This document shows, in pieces, positions 49,201-62,825 of a DNA stretch of 64,000 nt (position 1 is its first letter; each line of letters opens with the position of its first letter). The notes under the pieces were generated by a model, which saw only the letters and a list, made by a program, of their open reading frames with translations, was not told the origin of the DNA and did no database searches. The DNA lies in contig QZCP01000214.1 of the NCBI GenBank assembly GCA_003956705.1, positions 1-64,000 on the forward strand, read 5' to 3'. Source of the DNA: Brevipalpus yothersi. Its lineage: Eukaryota; Arthropoda; Arachnida; Trombidiformes; Tenuipalpidae. Made by a program: the position numbers and the translations under genes.

Positions 49201-49911
49201 CAGACACTTTCCATCTCCCGTCTTCTGATCTGTTACCACTTCTGTCCTGGTATCAGATTCCATCAGTATGTCCATTCGAATGAATAAATGAATAAGACTT
49301 GGTGATTAAGTTTCAGGTGAGACAATCGTTGTCACATTCATTCCTCTTTCCTTTCGACTCCAGACAATAGGAAGAAGACCAGTCACATTCATTTGATTTT
49401 TGAGAGAGAGAGAGAATCTGTCTACATGCAATCACTGATTGTGTTGCTCAATGACTGTTTATCGATAGATTCATGAGAAAATGAATGTATGCATACACAT
49501 ACAACCAGATAGTCATTGATGACCGTGTGTACATATGTGTGTCTCCCATTACTATTGGACTTTGATTCATGATAATATACACACACACACGTATACACAA
49601 TTTATTGTCACTCTAATCATTGTGGAGATACCATGTCGAAATGGAATGTCCACTAGATGATCTGGATCAATGGTCTCTCATGATTCAATACAATAATCAT
49701 TCGAAAGTAATCAAAATCGAATTCGGAAAGTGTGAGTGTGAGAGAGAGAGAGAGTGAAAATTCACTTCACATGCTAATTAGCCAATAAAATCAAATGCAA
49801 TTCAAATGAATCCAGTCAATCGATACGAATCATGAGCGGCCTGATTGACTTAAATCGACTTCCTGAATATCCAGTAGTCAATGAAAGTGACTATCCATTC
49901 CGAATAGATAG

Positions 49912-49916
<5 letters not shown>

Positions 49917-49997
<81 letters not shown>
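49917..49997. repeat. (GA)n microsatellite
   Basis: About 81 nt of uninterrupted GA repeat. Confidence 0.97.
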
Positions 49998-49998
<1 letters not shown>

Positions 49999-52235
49999 AA
50001 AAATTTTCATCTCCTACTCTAAATCTATCGGGTTTATTTATCACTTTATCGGCACTTTTTTGGTGGGTTATGCAAAGTGGCCTGAGGTCTGCAGACTTTG
50101 GGGTGTTTTCTTGTGGGCATCATCAGTTGTCAAACATTACCACTTCTACTGATTTGATTTCACCTGGAATGCTGGCGATTGATTTTTTGGTTCCTTTCCA
50201 CTTGCTATTCGGGAAATTTTTTTCTTCACAACTCAAATCATTTCTCCCCTCTCCTCCTCCTCATCCTCGCCCATCAATACACACACATACATGTATGTAT
50301 AATCTATACAAACGTTGTATGCACAATATGTTGAGTCTGGATTCGTGCTGAGGTGCTGATGATATTTGATTTGACTTAACATGCTCTCTCTCTCGCTCTT
50401 ACAGCCAGGAAGGCCAAAATTTGGACCTCGTTCTTATATATATTTATCTACATATTCTTAATCCCAGAGTAGATGTAGTTCAACACAAACCGTGCCAACA
50501 GCTATTCGAATTTTGCCTTAACGTCTTCCTTCCTCAAGGCTAGCGAATAGAGAGAAACAAGAGAGAGAGAGAGAGAGACTAAGAACGTGCTAACGTTTTA
50601 AGAACTCGTTGGAACGTTTTCGAACATTCCCTCAAGTGAAAACTGTTGTACCACATATGATATGACTGTAGTAGTAGTGGTAGTTGTAGTAGTAGTCGAA
50701 AAATATGAAGATGACGAGGGAGACTTGAAATGATGAGAGAGAGAGAGACAGGATGTTGATAGAAGGAAAAAGATGATGATTGTGTTTAAAAAGAGAAAAG
50801 GAATCACATTTAAACAGGTGAATAGAAAATTGTTCACATTTTTCAGTTCACTTGACAAAGTTTATAATACAATCGACGGTAAAATAAGGTATACAAACGG
50901 ATGATTCAATGAAATAATGCTCAAATTCAACAGTTTTCAATCATTTTATCGCTCTTTCTCTCTCTCTTCAAATTTTTACGCCTCATTTCATCTCCCTATT
51001 CTTATCATCGGATGGATCATTTTTTTTCATCTTATTTTCAATTTTTCAAGATCATTTCGATCTTCTTCTTCTCCTCCTCCTTCTTCTAATCATCACCGTT
51101 TCGGATATCATCATTCACTATTATCTTTAAGCTTCATGCTTCTGAATTTTGCTTCCCTTTCAAGGTAATCCACCAGAAAAGATCATCCGACAATCTTGGT
51201 AGCTGATCAAATTTTACTTTCACGTCCAAAGATACCCAAAATTATACATATGAATTCTCATTCTTCATCCATTTGCCACAGTCCATGATCAATAGATCAT
51301 CTCAATAGTTGTGAGAAATAGAGAGAAGATTTTCCCAGCCAATGCTGAGCACTACAACTTGCCTTGCCTCCTTGAATTATTGGGCTTGGACATGCATTTT
51401 TTCCACCCAAAATCTGTCTGATACTGGACATTATCTCTACTCACAATATACAATCATAGTCTGACCTTGTCATGCTGATTGAGTCAATATTAGACTACGA
51501 TTTACCATGAATTTTTGTGGTGTGTATACTCAATATTGATGAAATTTACGGGTATATCTGCCAATCTAATCGAAATGGCCGAATCAAAGTGATCTATTTG
51601 ACCATGGTGATGATGATTTCTCATGAGATTTGAGAGGCTGAAAAATATGTATTCATGAATAAATGCATAAGCAATCCTACCCAATATACTGCCGCACATA
51701 GCCTTATTCAATGATGGCAGCGATAGCGTTAGCTTCATTATTTTCATCGAATTTCATCGAAACGAAAAATTGCCATCATTCAACCATGATATTTGAAAAT
51801 TTTTCCAATCACTGAATCCCTAGATCCATCATCATCATGATTGTATCCTCTCGCAAATCCTGCTATCTTCTTGATAATTTCTCTCTCTCTTCGTTTGATC
51901 AAGATTCCAATGAAACCTGTAGCGAGGTATACACACATACACCAGACCTGAACTTTTTTTTCCTTGATAATAATGACCTGGAGAAAGTGAATCCTCAAGA
52001 CATGTGAAGAGATGACAGGAGAGAACGAAAGAAAGAGAGCTTATTTCGAATCATGTTCGCTCTGTACTGATGAAAAAGTCCATCAGAACTTGACTTGACT
52101 TTCTCTCTCTCTCTCGTCTTTGGGCGACTTAATCGTTCATTGACTGGGATCAAACACGATCAGTAAGTGGTCTCCATCTTCACCGGCGTCTTGAATGTCC
52201 ATTAGATATGTTCTGGCCTCAGTTTTGATTTGCGT

Positions 52236-52239
<4 letters not shown>

Positions 52240-52286
<47 letters not shown>

Positions 52287-52322
52287 GAGAGAAAGAGAGA
52301 AAGAGAGAAAGAGAGAAAGAGA
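52240..52322. repeat. Composite (GA)n and (GAGAGAAA)n repeat
   Basis: The tract begins as pure GA and passes into about five tandem 8-nt units GAGAGAAA, so two repeat types are fused in one array. Confidence 0.93.
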
Positions 52323-53302
52323 AATCGAAAGCAAGAATGTTACATCTTTCAAGTAGCTCTCTGCTGTTACTATTGCACATGATGATGATCATGACGATGA
52401 TGACGATACCATCGTCATCTTTATGATGATATACCTTCAGTAACGTTCACTGACATTCATTAGCATAGCCTGGAGCATTCCAACTTTGTGATGATGATAC
52501 TTTTTGGGATAGAAGACGAAAATTTTTTTCTGATCTCTCTCTCTCTCTTTCTCTCTTTTTCTCTTTCTCTCTCTTTAGTGTTACAGCTTCCATAAGCTAC
52601 CGGTTGATCACCTGTAATAGAGAAGAATATTTTTATCAATCTTTCCAGGCTTTTAGGCTCATTTAAGAAAGTGAGAATGACACCAAGTTTCCATTAATCT
52701 GTTTTTGATCTTCTTACTCTCGATGATTAGACACACATTAATCTTGATGTTTCCTGAGTTTTGAAACCAAAAAATTGGTGGTAATCTTGTGTACACACAC
52801 TTATACAGTATCTTTAAAAAAAGGTTCTGAGCATTCATCAGCCTATTCGAACGGAACTATCTTCACTTCTCAGCCAAGCACATACACATACAAGCAGATA
52901 CAGATTGTTTTTAAAATAGTTAGTTAGTCTAATAAGTTTATCAGAAAATTCAAATACAAAAATCACGTTCGCACCCAGATACTCATTAGGGGAATATATT
53001 GTTTAAACTTGCTACCCAAATATAGATCAAGAGGTATTACCATTCACGTTCATCTTTGGTTGGTTAAATTAGATTGTAGCATAAACGATTACCAAAAAGC
53101 AAAAACAAAAGATTTACCTTATCGAATGGATTAGAGAGATAGATATATCTTGATAGCTATCATTCATTTATCAAAAATTTGAAACATCTCCTCTTCCAAT
53201 GAGAACAGGAAGATGAAACAATTTTTATCAATCTTGGAAATCTATTTATATTGATGATGGCCTCTGCTGAATTTGGAACTCTTCATCTTTCTGGAATTAC
53301 TT

Positions 53303-53304
<2 letters not shown>

Positions 53305-53368
<64 letters not shown>
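53305..53368. repeat. (CT)n microsatellite
   Basis: About 64 nt of CT repeat, opposite orientation to the neighbouring GA tracts. Confidence 0.96.
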
Positions 53369-53370
<2 letters not shown>

Positions 53371-55559
53371 ATGATTAAGTGAAAACTGTTCAGGATGCAT
53401 CAACAATAGTTCAAATCGATATATTCCAAGACTGAAGAGAGAGACAGATTAAGAATTTTCGATATCATCAAATGGATTATGATCAACTCGTTAGCTAACT
53501 TGTGAAATTGTTTTAGTGCTAGTGTATACACTTATCATCACTTTCCTGAAAAGTGTCTCTAAAAAATTCACTCTCGCATGATTATGGTTCACTTATTGTG
53601 TTTAGAAGATTTTATCACTATCTGATGTCATATCGAGGCAGTCAAATTGAAACAAGTGATGCACAAAAAAAATGGAGAGGAATTTTCATCTTTCCACATC
53701 CAATAAGTGTGTGTATACTGTTCATGATTTGTGACTTGAATTGCAATTGGAACTTTCATGATACACACTCATATACGTGTGAAGATGAACAGTGTGTGTA
53801 TATATCGTTTTTCAGTGCAAAAATTGATAAAAAATATCGCTATTTAAGTGACTAACGATTATGAGGATGGTGAAACATTGATCGTCTGATATTCAGTCCA
53901 AGGCCAATAAAATGCGACCAAATGCTTCATTGATTATTGGAAACTAATAAAAATATGAACCAAGTTTTGACTCATAAAATTTTTCCCATCTTCTCCTTCT
54001 TGAATGGATCCATAAAAACATTTCAAACATTATAACTCATCTTCAATGATAATATTTTGCTTTCAATATGACAACATTATAGACAAAACGTTTCATGATT
54101 CCGAGTATTTCAATACGATTGTAGACTCTAAATCGGTTTAACGATTCCGATTTTTTTGCGTCTTAATGATTATCAGACACTTTTAGACAAAAGTTACTAT
54201 CTGAACGATCGTTCCAGAACGATGTCTCAGGATGTCTCACTTTCAATTGATCCAGAATATTCTCAGAATTTTATGAATAATTAGAATAATTTTGCAGCTT
54301 TTCGAGATTAATCTGATCATCATCTTGTTTTAATTAAGGAACAATTTTTCTTTCATCATGAGAGAACGCTATTCTGGAGAAGAGAGAATCTTTTATACAT
54401 CTCTTGATCATACAAGAATTCATTTTCTCACCAACAAGAGTTGTGTATTTAAAGGTGTGTTGACTATATAAATGGAAATTAGACTTCCCTAACATAATTG
54501 ATACAAATTATTTTTGACTGGTGATGATGATCATAAATTGAGATCAAGTTGATTTTGAAGGTATGAAGATAATAATAACAATGATTCAGATGATCATATA
54601 ACAAAGAATAAGATGAATACATACATTTTAGACATGCTGATTTCATTTCGATTCGATAAATCCAACATGAATCATGAAGTTCTGCACGCAGGCCATCTCG
54701 TATATATATGGACCATGTTCTGTTTTTACTCAGAATCTATTTTCTCAACATTCTGTCTTCTATCTCTATTTCCTTTCTCTCTCTCTCTCGCGGGAAAATA
54801 TTCCATTCTAATACATCTTCCACTTCCTATCACACCAATTGGTGTAGTTTTCCGTTTTGCCACGATGAATGGCAACATTCATCATCTATTCCGATTTTTT
54901 TCTTCTCACGTCTCTCATCACTTTTCAAGATCTGAAGTCCTCACTGGAAATCTCTTTGATCATCTCTATCAGGTCAATATTTACGCAACATTTGACAACT
55001 TTTATCTTTGAAATTTTTCTCTCAGGATGATTCTGGAATGATTCCTTTTCTCTCCCACTTATCAATCATCTCTCTCTCTCTCTCCCTTGTTATAAGTTCG
55101 TGAGCGAAGGTTAGAAGCATCAATATCAGGAGAGAGAGAAAAGACAAGAGGAAAAATAACTGTAAAAAGGTACATAGTATTGTAATTAGGTCACTTCAAT
55201 GTGAGTAAGTTGGTATGTGTGTGTTCTATTGGAAAAATAAATAAATAAATTTCCATCATTTCTCTTCGTTCTCATGCCAGATTGATAGATGCTATTGATG
55301 CTATACAATTTCATAAAGCATCAGCTTGATCTCATGATTCGACTGATTGATAGTGTTCAAATATGCATGAGTATAACACGATCGGGTGTTAGGACTGTTC
55401 GAGAATCCGTGATACTTTTCGAATGGACAGATTGATTGATGAGTGCCACTTTTCAATTGAACATCAATATTGAAATCAAATCCATAAGGTCACTTGTCAA
55501 CGCTTTGTTTACAGTAGCAATGGTCATGATTCCAATGAAGAAGAATGAAAATCTGCATG

Positions 55560-55605
<46 letters not shown>

Positions 55606-56966
55606 TCTCCCTCTTCATTTCTATCGATCCCTCATCAAAGGGATTCATCTCAATCCAATAGGGAAGAATATATTCCACTATCAAGGAACTACAGTTCCAA
55701 TCATATTCTCTCAGTAAAGTCACGTCAATCGAGTGAAAGTGAATTTGAGCAAATACAAATAAAAAAAGAAAGTGAATCATTATTATGTATCACATCAGTC
55801 ATCATTAATTTTTCCAGTTATTCAAGGAATTCTTATTGTCCATCGTGTTATATATACCATGTATACGTGTGGGAATGTTCTTGCATCTCTTTTCTCTGAT
55901 GAAACAATAAGATTTATCAGTTCAGTTGATGTTTATCGGTAGTCAAGTTTTTTTTTCTCTTCTTCTTCTTTTGCTCATTTGTATGTCGACCTTCCTTCAT
56001 TGAAATTTTGAATGTTGCTGCATTCGAATTCTGAATTCGTGCATCATGATGCCCGAAAAAAAAGGATGGACATGTTCATTTATCTTTACGAATTCACAAT
56101 CAAATGGAAAATGAACAAGGTTACCTTTGTCAATGTTGGATAATTAATTGAAATCCATCATCATCACGTTGATTTCAAACGATACTTTCCTTGAATCAGT
56201 TTTGATATATTCCAACCGGTCAAACGTTCATTGTTTTATCTGAGAGAATGATAAAGTTCCGAAGAAACAGAAGCAGCATTTTGAATTGAAATATTCATCA
56301 GATTATTTGGTTCTTCTTTTATCGAAATAATAGTTCCTCATCATGCATATAATGATACTCGGGATAGTTTGCTTCGCAAAATTTTCTCAAAATTTCGTAT
56401 CACAAATTTTCTTCTCTCTCCTATCTACAATATCTCACTTCTTCTCATCATGAATACTATTTTTTGCATCTAAAATTGGTCAAGTTTTCCAATTATTATT
56501 CAACTATTCAACTCACTTACTCACTTCAAACCCAGAATATCCACCCTTATTTCACTCTGATTTTCTCTCTCTCTCTTTCTCTCATTCCGTTAAACTAAGG
56601 CCTTGGTTTGCCAAATAAATAATTTTCATTCTTCATCAAAAATTCAAGGCACTCCTACGATCAATTCGGTACCTTTACCGTTACGCTTATAAAAATGAAA
56701 TCTCTTTCCCAAAAGAAAAAAGTAGAAGAAAAATAAGATACATACTTGCAGCACTAACACATCAACCACAAAGCAAGCCAACTGTAAACATATTTTTGTT
56801 TTTCTCTCTCAACTCTATTTTATTATTTGTGAATTCTATCTCTACTATCTGAAGCATTCTCTTTCAATAATAATACTTCAGAGGAGTTCATGAAGTTTGA
56901 TCGATTGTCTTATATTTGATACTTTTCTCTCTCTCTCTCATAACTTGAAACCAAACTTTTGTTAAG

Positions 56967-57070
56967 GTGTTCCACTGGATCAAAGTGGATCAATCATTTT
57001 GGCCATTGTTAATGCCTTGTTATTGGTGCTTCTGGGTTTCCGAAAATTCGATAGTTTTATAAACACTTGA
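56967..57070 (+). CDS. Candidate terminal exon encoding a membrane anchor
   Basis: After an acceptor-like CTTTTGTTAAG, one frame reads GVPLDQSGSIILAIVNAL, continues as a hydrophobic helix and ends FRKFDSFINT then TGA. That frame starts with two bases of a split codon, which fits the one-base donor of the chitin-binding exon at 43942. If joined, the product would be 149 aa with a signal peptide, one chitin-binding domain and a C-terminal transmembrane helix. A second frame across the same bases is also open, the intron would be 13 kb, and 50405 offers another acceptor, so this is only a candidate. Confidence 0.3.
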
Positions 57071-60000
57071 TTATCACATGCGTGGTCGTCAACATTTGAC
57101 ACCCAATATATTAAAAATTGGAATGAATTTTTCGCTGAACACACCAATCGACTCATTATTTTTCACTCTCTTTCTTTCATTTTCAATTTTAAGTTCTCAA
57201 TCAGAATCGCTGATTAGTTCTGATGGAAAGAGAGATAGAATGGGTGGGCAATCTTGTTCCTCTTGATGAATCAAGATCGTATTATATAAGTTGAATTGTA
57301 ACACTGTATATAACGGTACTAATGAATGGCCTCATTGGTTCCACTGAAATGGTCCCTAAGGAGTCAATCTGATCATACTTCGATTATCATGCCAATTGAT
57401 TGTTGTTGAAATCAAATCAGCTTGACTATCAATATTTGTCACTGATTAGTATCAATCAATAGAAAGGATTGCCAATTTAGATGTTAATTATGGGCCCAAT
57501 CTGATGTAACTCGAAGTTTACATTTTTGGGTAATAATTCTGGAGGGCTCGATTCAGCACTATAAGCTCTTCTCCAATTTCTTAAGCCAAACTCTCCCCTT
57601 GATCATGCTGATTCTTTCATCAAATTTTTCTCCAATTCAGGATGTAAATTTCAATCGAGGACATCTGAGTGTTTCGATGATGCTTTTGATCGAAAATTAC
57701 TTCACAAGGCTAGAAGAAACGAGTGACCATTACAGTATTAATCCTCTCATTTGCATGAAAACAGACAGGAATGATAAATGGTGGAGGATGACATTCACAA
57801 CAATCGAAGAAATTGGCAAAAAACATCTTCCTGTCTGGGTTTTTGATCTATTTTGCTTTCTACAATGAGTAAAGGTAAATCTTGGATCTACAGATGATGT
57901 AGATGATTCTTGATGTATAATTGACTCTTTTTTTCTCTACCTTGAGAATAGATTCTCAGTGTTGACCTTATGGGACAGAAAATCAGTCAGAGATGAGAAG
58001 GAAGAAAGAAAGAAAGAAAGAGAGAGAGAAGTCATCAAAATTCGAAAGAATGTTAATGATGGTCATGTTGATTATCTCAACCCATACGTTTCATTGCAAA
58101 GATTTGCTTAACCTAGATTTAGTGTATTGTAATGGATTTCAGGAACATATCCTACTGATGAGGCAAGCATCCAATAGACAAGGTTACAATATATACCAAA
58201 TATATGGATATGTTCTGATGTCTCAAGATTGAATATTTCTAGAGGAATAGAAAGAAATACAGTTATATTGAGAATTTGGGTAGAGGATAATCGAATTAGG
58301 CTTGGCATTAGTAGTGAAATTTGTTCCGTATACGTAAATGTATTCACATCATGTACTGAGGGTACTGTAAGATCAATGATTTTTCGAATATTTAGTCATC
58401 AGCCCACATTATTTAAGTCATAAGTTATAATCAATAATTTGTTGAGATGATCTAAAAAATTTTCGAGGGTAAAATCTGATCATCAGTTCTGACATGATTT
58501 TTTCCCCATTTCAATTCAAGGCTCGCGTTTTTTAGGCAATCAAGTACTTTGATTCATGAAATTCTTCGGACTGTTCATTTACGAATGTTTTTCATCAAAT
58601 TGATCCACTTTTTAATCTCAAAAAGCATCTTGAGAATTAGATTTTACTCAAAATCAGTGTCCATAAAACATAGGGCGATGTCATGGAGATGCAAATAAAG
58701 GGTTTAATTTTTCCGTATTCAATTTGCCATCCCTCGAGGAGCTGAAAAGAGGGAGAAAGTTAATTGAATTAAAACATGATTTGAATAATCTCGTATCCAA
58801 ACATAAGTATACACACACAAACCCTATTGATGTAGATCATTTTTGAACATCATCCCAAGTTTAAATTTCACGCTCCAGTCTGTAGAGATGTTACCCAAAA
58901 TTTTAATCCAGTTTTCATTTCCATCAGAATGAAATTTCATCACATGATAACGCTTAAACATATATACACACATACTCATGCATCATTCCTTCCTTCCATG
59001 CACACATGTTGTACTCCATCCATTCCATCCTGCAGCCGTTGATCATTTGCAATTCCAAATGATCAAATGAGTTACATGTATGTATGATGATTCAAATTCG
59101 AATCTGAAGAATCTCAAATTAAAAAAGATTCTCTCTCTCTAAAATGAATTGTGGTTCAAAATTGTATTACTTTTTTCCGCTTCGCTATTCTACATGTTCC
59201 AAGCAGATATATACATGTAACATTATGTGTATACATATCTCTTCCAACATCATCAATTATGTAACTATCAGACTGTTAATTTTTCTTCTTCTTCTTCTTA
59301 TTCATCCTCTTCTCAAATAATTGAATTAGAATGTGTGCAATTTTTATATCATTCAAGATTGCTTCTGATGATCCTTTCTTTTGATTTGAAATATTTCATC
59401 ACCTCAAATTGCTTGTTCTGATTACACTTTCCCACACACACAAACTCAAGTCACATACATACCACACACATACACACACGGACTTGAATAATAATGATGA
59501 TAATAAGTATGATCGCCTGATGGACACTTGCTATTTTGCATGGTGACACTTTGAAATTGAAAAAATTCGAATCATTTACATGGTAAAAGAAAAGTGTTGA
59601 TGATGATGATTATGCAAGTCTCGATTGCCAATTAAGCTGGAATTTTTCGAAAATTTTGTCACCTTCAATTATGTGTGGTCTTAACTTTTGATTCAAATTT
59701 ACTGACAATTAGATAGCATTTGACTGGGAATCCTTGATTAACTATCGAGCAGCATTCTTCTGTGAGTGTCATACGCACATTGGATTGCAAGAAAATTGTC
59801 CCACTCATTTGAATAATTATGATGACGATGTCTGACTGTTACATTCTTGAGATCCAGAAGCCTTGATTGATAAGAGAATTTTGAAGGTTCTTCCGGAAAA
59901 TTGTCGGTAAGCTTGATACGATGAGCTTTATGACGTCCTAATTGAATATTCATTCATAAACCAGAAAATTTCATGCTTAGTTGATGAATAGATCATCTTA

Positions 60001-62793
60001 TGGGTCATAAATTGACAATTATTTGATCTGATTTTCCACTCATGCCACATCGAAAGATTTTTGGATATGGAAAAGAAGAAAAAAATTAAGACATCATGCA
60101 TCAATCGACTGATAATATAAATCGTTTTATCATGAAAAAAATTCACTACACTTATAACATACACCATGAATTGGAAAAAATTTTCGAAATTTTCAAAATC
60201 AAATTCGTTTTCCTTTTAGCTGATACAAAAAGCAAGAAAAAAATCGTATTCACCATACTTTGGTGTCATTTTATCGAAGGATTATCCGGTACTAATGTCG
60301 CGATTTGCTAAGTGAAAACCGCTAATTAGGCTACTGAACTTGAATTGATTAGGCGATCGATTTTTTGTTTATCTTTTCGCAAACCAAAACTTTGTGGGAT
60401 TAAACACCCTCAATTCTGACCACTATATGACCATACTGCTGGTTACATATCAAACATCATATCATCAATATCTTATCAAATTGAAAGGAGAAATGTGTGA
60501 TCTGTATCACTGATCGACTGAGTAGCCAGTTAACATGCATTCTGGAGTCAAAAAGTTTCTCAACTTTAAGCTGCTTCAAAAGTGAGATCTTATTCCCATT
60601 CCAAAATATGATTGAAATTATCTGCCTACTTTTCCTTGGTGAAAGAAAGAACAGCACAAGGAGAACAAAAAATGCATGAAAATTGGTATAATTCCATTTC
60701 TAATGAATATTATTCTCGATTACATGCTTCTTCGCAGCCTCAATCATCATGGCATTTCTCATTCTTCTTCTTCATCATTCCATTCTGTATGCTTCCATTC
60801 CTGGGCTCAGCAGCAGTTAGCAGTCTCGTTATTCCCTCAAGTCCAAGTCTCTAGGGTTTGACTGAGGCCTTGTCTCTAAAATGCGTGCCTACCAACGCCC
60901 GATATGTAATTGAATTTCGATTTAATTCGTCATCAAAGGGCACTCTGGTTGCAATATGCTTGACTAATAAAAAGCATATTTTCCACAAGTTTACACTGTA
61001 ACGCATGATGATTTCAAGGGTATATAATTCCTCCGGATTATAACGGCATTTTACCAGTCAGACCAGAATTTCAAATAAGAAAGAAAAAGAAGACAGGTAA
61101 AGAGAGAGAGAGAAAGAAAGAGAAAAGGTGGAGTTGATCTTTTTCGTGCTTAGTTGATGGTCTTTTTTGATTTGGACACGCTCGTGTGGACCTTTACAAG
61201 GTAGAATATTTCACTTTATTGTATAAATCATCATGATTCGAATTAATATTCACCACATTTTATTACTTTGATGCTGAGTAAATGATGATGTCCAACCCTA
61301 TTCTCTATGGGAGAGAGAGAAAGAAAGATCTGAATGATCTTTTCATGAGTGAATCTTGATAAAATAAGAGAAAAAAAATTGAAATGTGAATATCTCACCC
61401 TTCAATCTTACTAACTGCCTATGTAATGAGCTTTCTTGATTCAGTTTTGATTAGATAGCTGTATGCTGTCAAACAACATTGTCCTTCTAGTATAATATTT
61501 ACACATGCAGCTCATTTGGAGGTTTTGATGGGCACGTTTGTGAACACCTTAACGATTGATCTTCTTAATGATTGTAGGAATGATAAAAAAAGTGCACAAC
61601 TTTGCACTTATACTTAATGAAGAATGATATACACTTTACTCATACAATCTTCATCTCATCTTCATCTCTTTTCCAATCTTCTTATCATGCGAAGAAAAAA
61701 ATTCGGGTGAAAATGATTATCATTGGAACATCTGATCCAGATGCTGTTTACAGTAATCGATTAATATTCACCTTTTCCCAAAACAAATTGAGATGTTTAA
61801 TTTCGCAATCAGTCTCCACCTTATCGGATGCCATGCTCACCTCTTATCATCGGTAATCTGTCATCATTCTCAGATCATTATGGACACTCTCTTCCAACAT
61901 GATGCATATACTGTCATTCGAACGCGTGTCGATGAAGTGGTAACATGATGGGAAAGTGTACACACTTTTCGAATTCTAATCATGAACAAGAACGAATGAC
62001 CCAAAGTGAATCAAAAGGATCACTTATTTTGTCTGATCATGACCTTAAACTTACACCAAAATTTTTGGAACTTATTCTATTTCTCCAAGAAAAATATCAA
62101 GTTCATCATGAGAAGAGATCTTTTTCCTTTCTATTTAATATTTTTATCACTTTTATTCTTCGAATTTATCGACAGAAAAAGAAGAGAACCTTATTTCTAC
62201 TTCCATTGTCTTTACCGTTATCTTTCGCGTTTTTAATTTCTTGTCTTGATTACAATGTCAGTGTCATGGATGTAGATAGTTCAATTTTGGTGAATCTTCT
62301 TCCCAATCTTCCTCCATTCAACATTATAACCATAATTATTCTATTATACATCTCTTTTCCCTCTCATTATTCGAAAAAACACATACACACATAAACATTC
62401 ATTTAGAATATTCGAAAGAATTAGAGAGAAAATTCATGTAAAAACAATGCGTCGGTGTTCCAAAGTGTCCAAGGGCATGATTCACACACAATCCACACAA
62501 TCTTCTTCCACCATCTTTTCCAAATGCTAATTGTAGTTGATAGCAATTGTACGTGAATCAAGTCACCCTCAGTTCATTTGTATAATATATAATATTTCTC
62601 TCTCTCTTTTACCTGTCTTTTTTCTTTATTTTATCAAGCGGGTTCTGATAACAGAGGTATATACTTAAAGTGAAGGTGAGATGATAAAATCTTGTCATTT
62701 GAACATGTTTTTTTTGGTTCGCTTCTCAAGTTGAAACCATTTTTAGCTTTTCTGTCTGAAATTGAGCCTCCGAAATGATAATTGTCACCGGGC

Positions 62794-62825
<32 letters not shown>

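Larger units (their letters stand above)
43943..56966. other. Gene-poor 13-kb stretch
   Basis: AT-rich DNA with long microsatellites: GA at 46206-46273 and 49917-49997, a GA/GAAA composite at 52240-52322, CT at 53305-53368 and CT at about 55562-55609. Open frames are mostly repeat translations. A frame at 50917-51168 ends at a possible donor (CAAG|GTAATC) and could be a first exon, but it is low complexity. A possible alternative terminal exon for the chitin-binding gene starts at 50405 after CTCTTACAG. No recognisable domain was found on either strand. Confidence 0.55.

Noticed and set aside
53553..53855. 100-codon plus-strand frame with several Cys
   Set aside because: No ATG at its start, no signal, no recognisable spacing of cysteines.
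57599..57868. 89-codon plus-strand frame after an acceptor-like CCAATTCAG
   Set aside because: Some coding-like text (LIENYFTRLEETSDHYSIN), but no family, no ATG context and no linked exon; kept out for lack of support.
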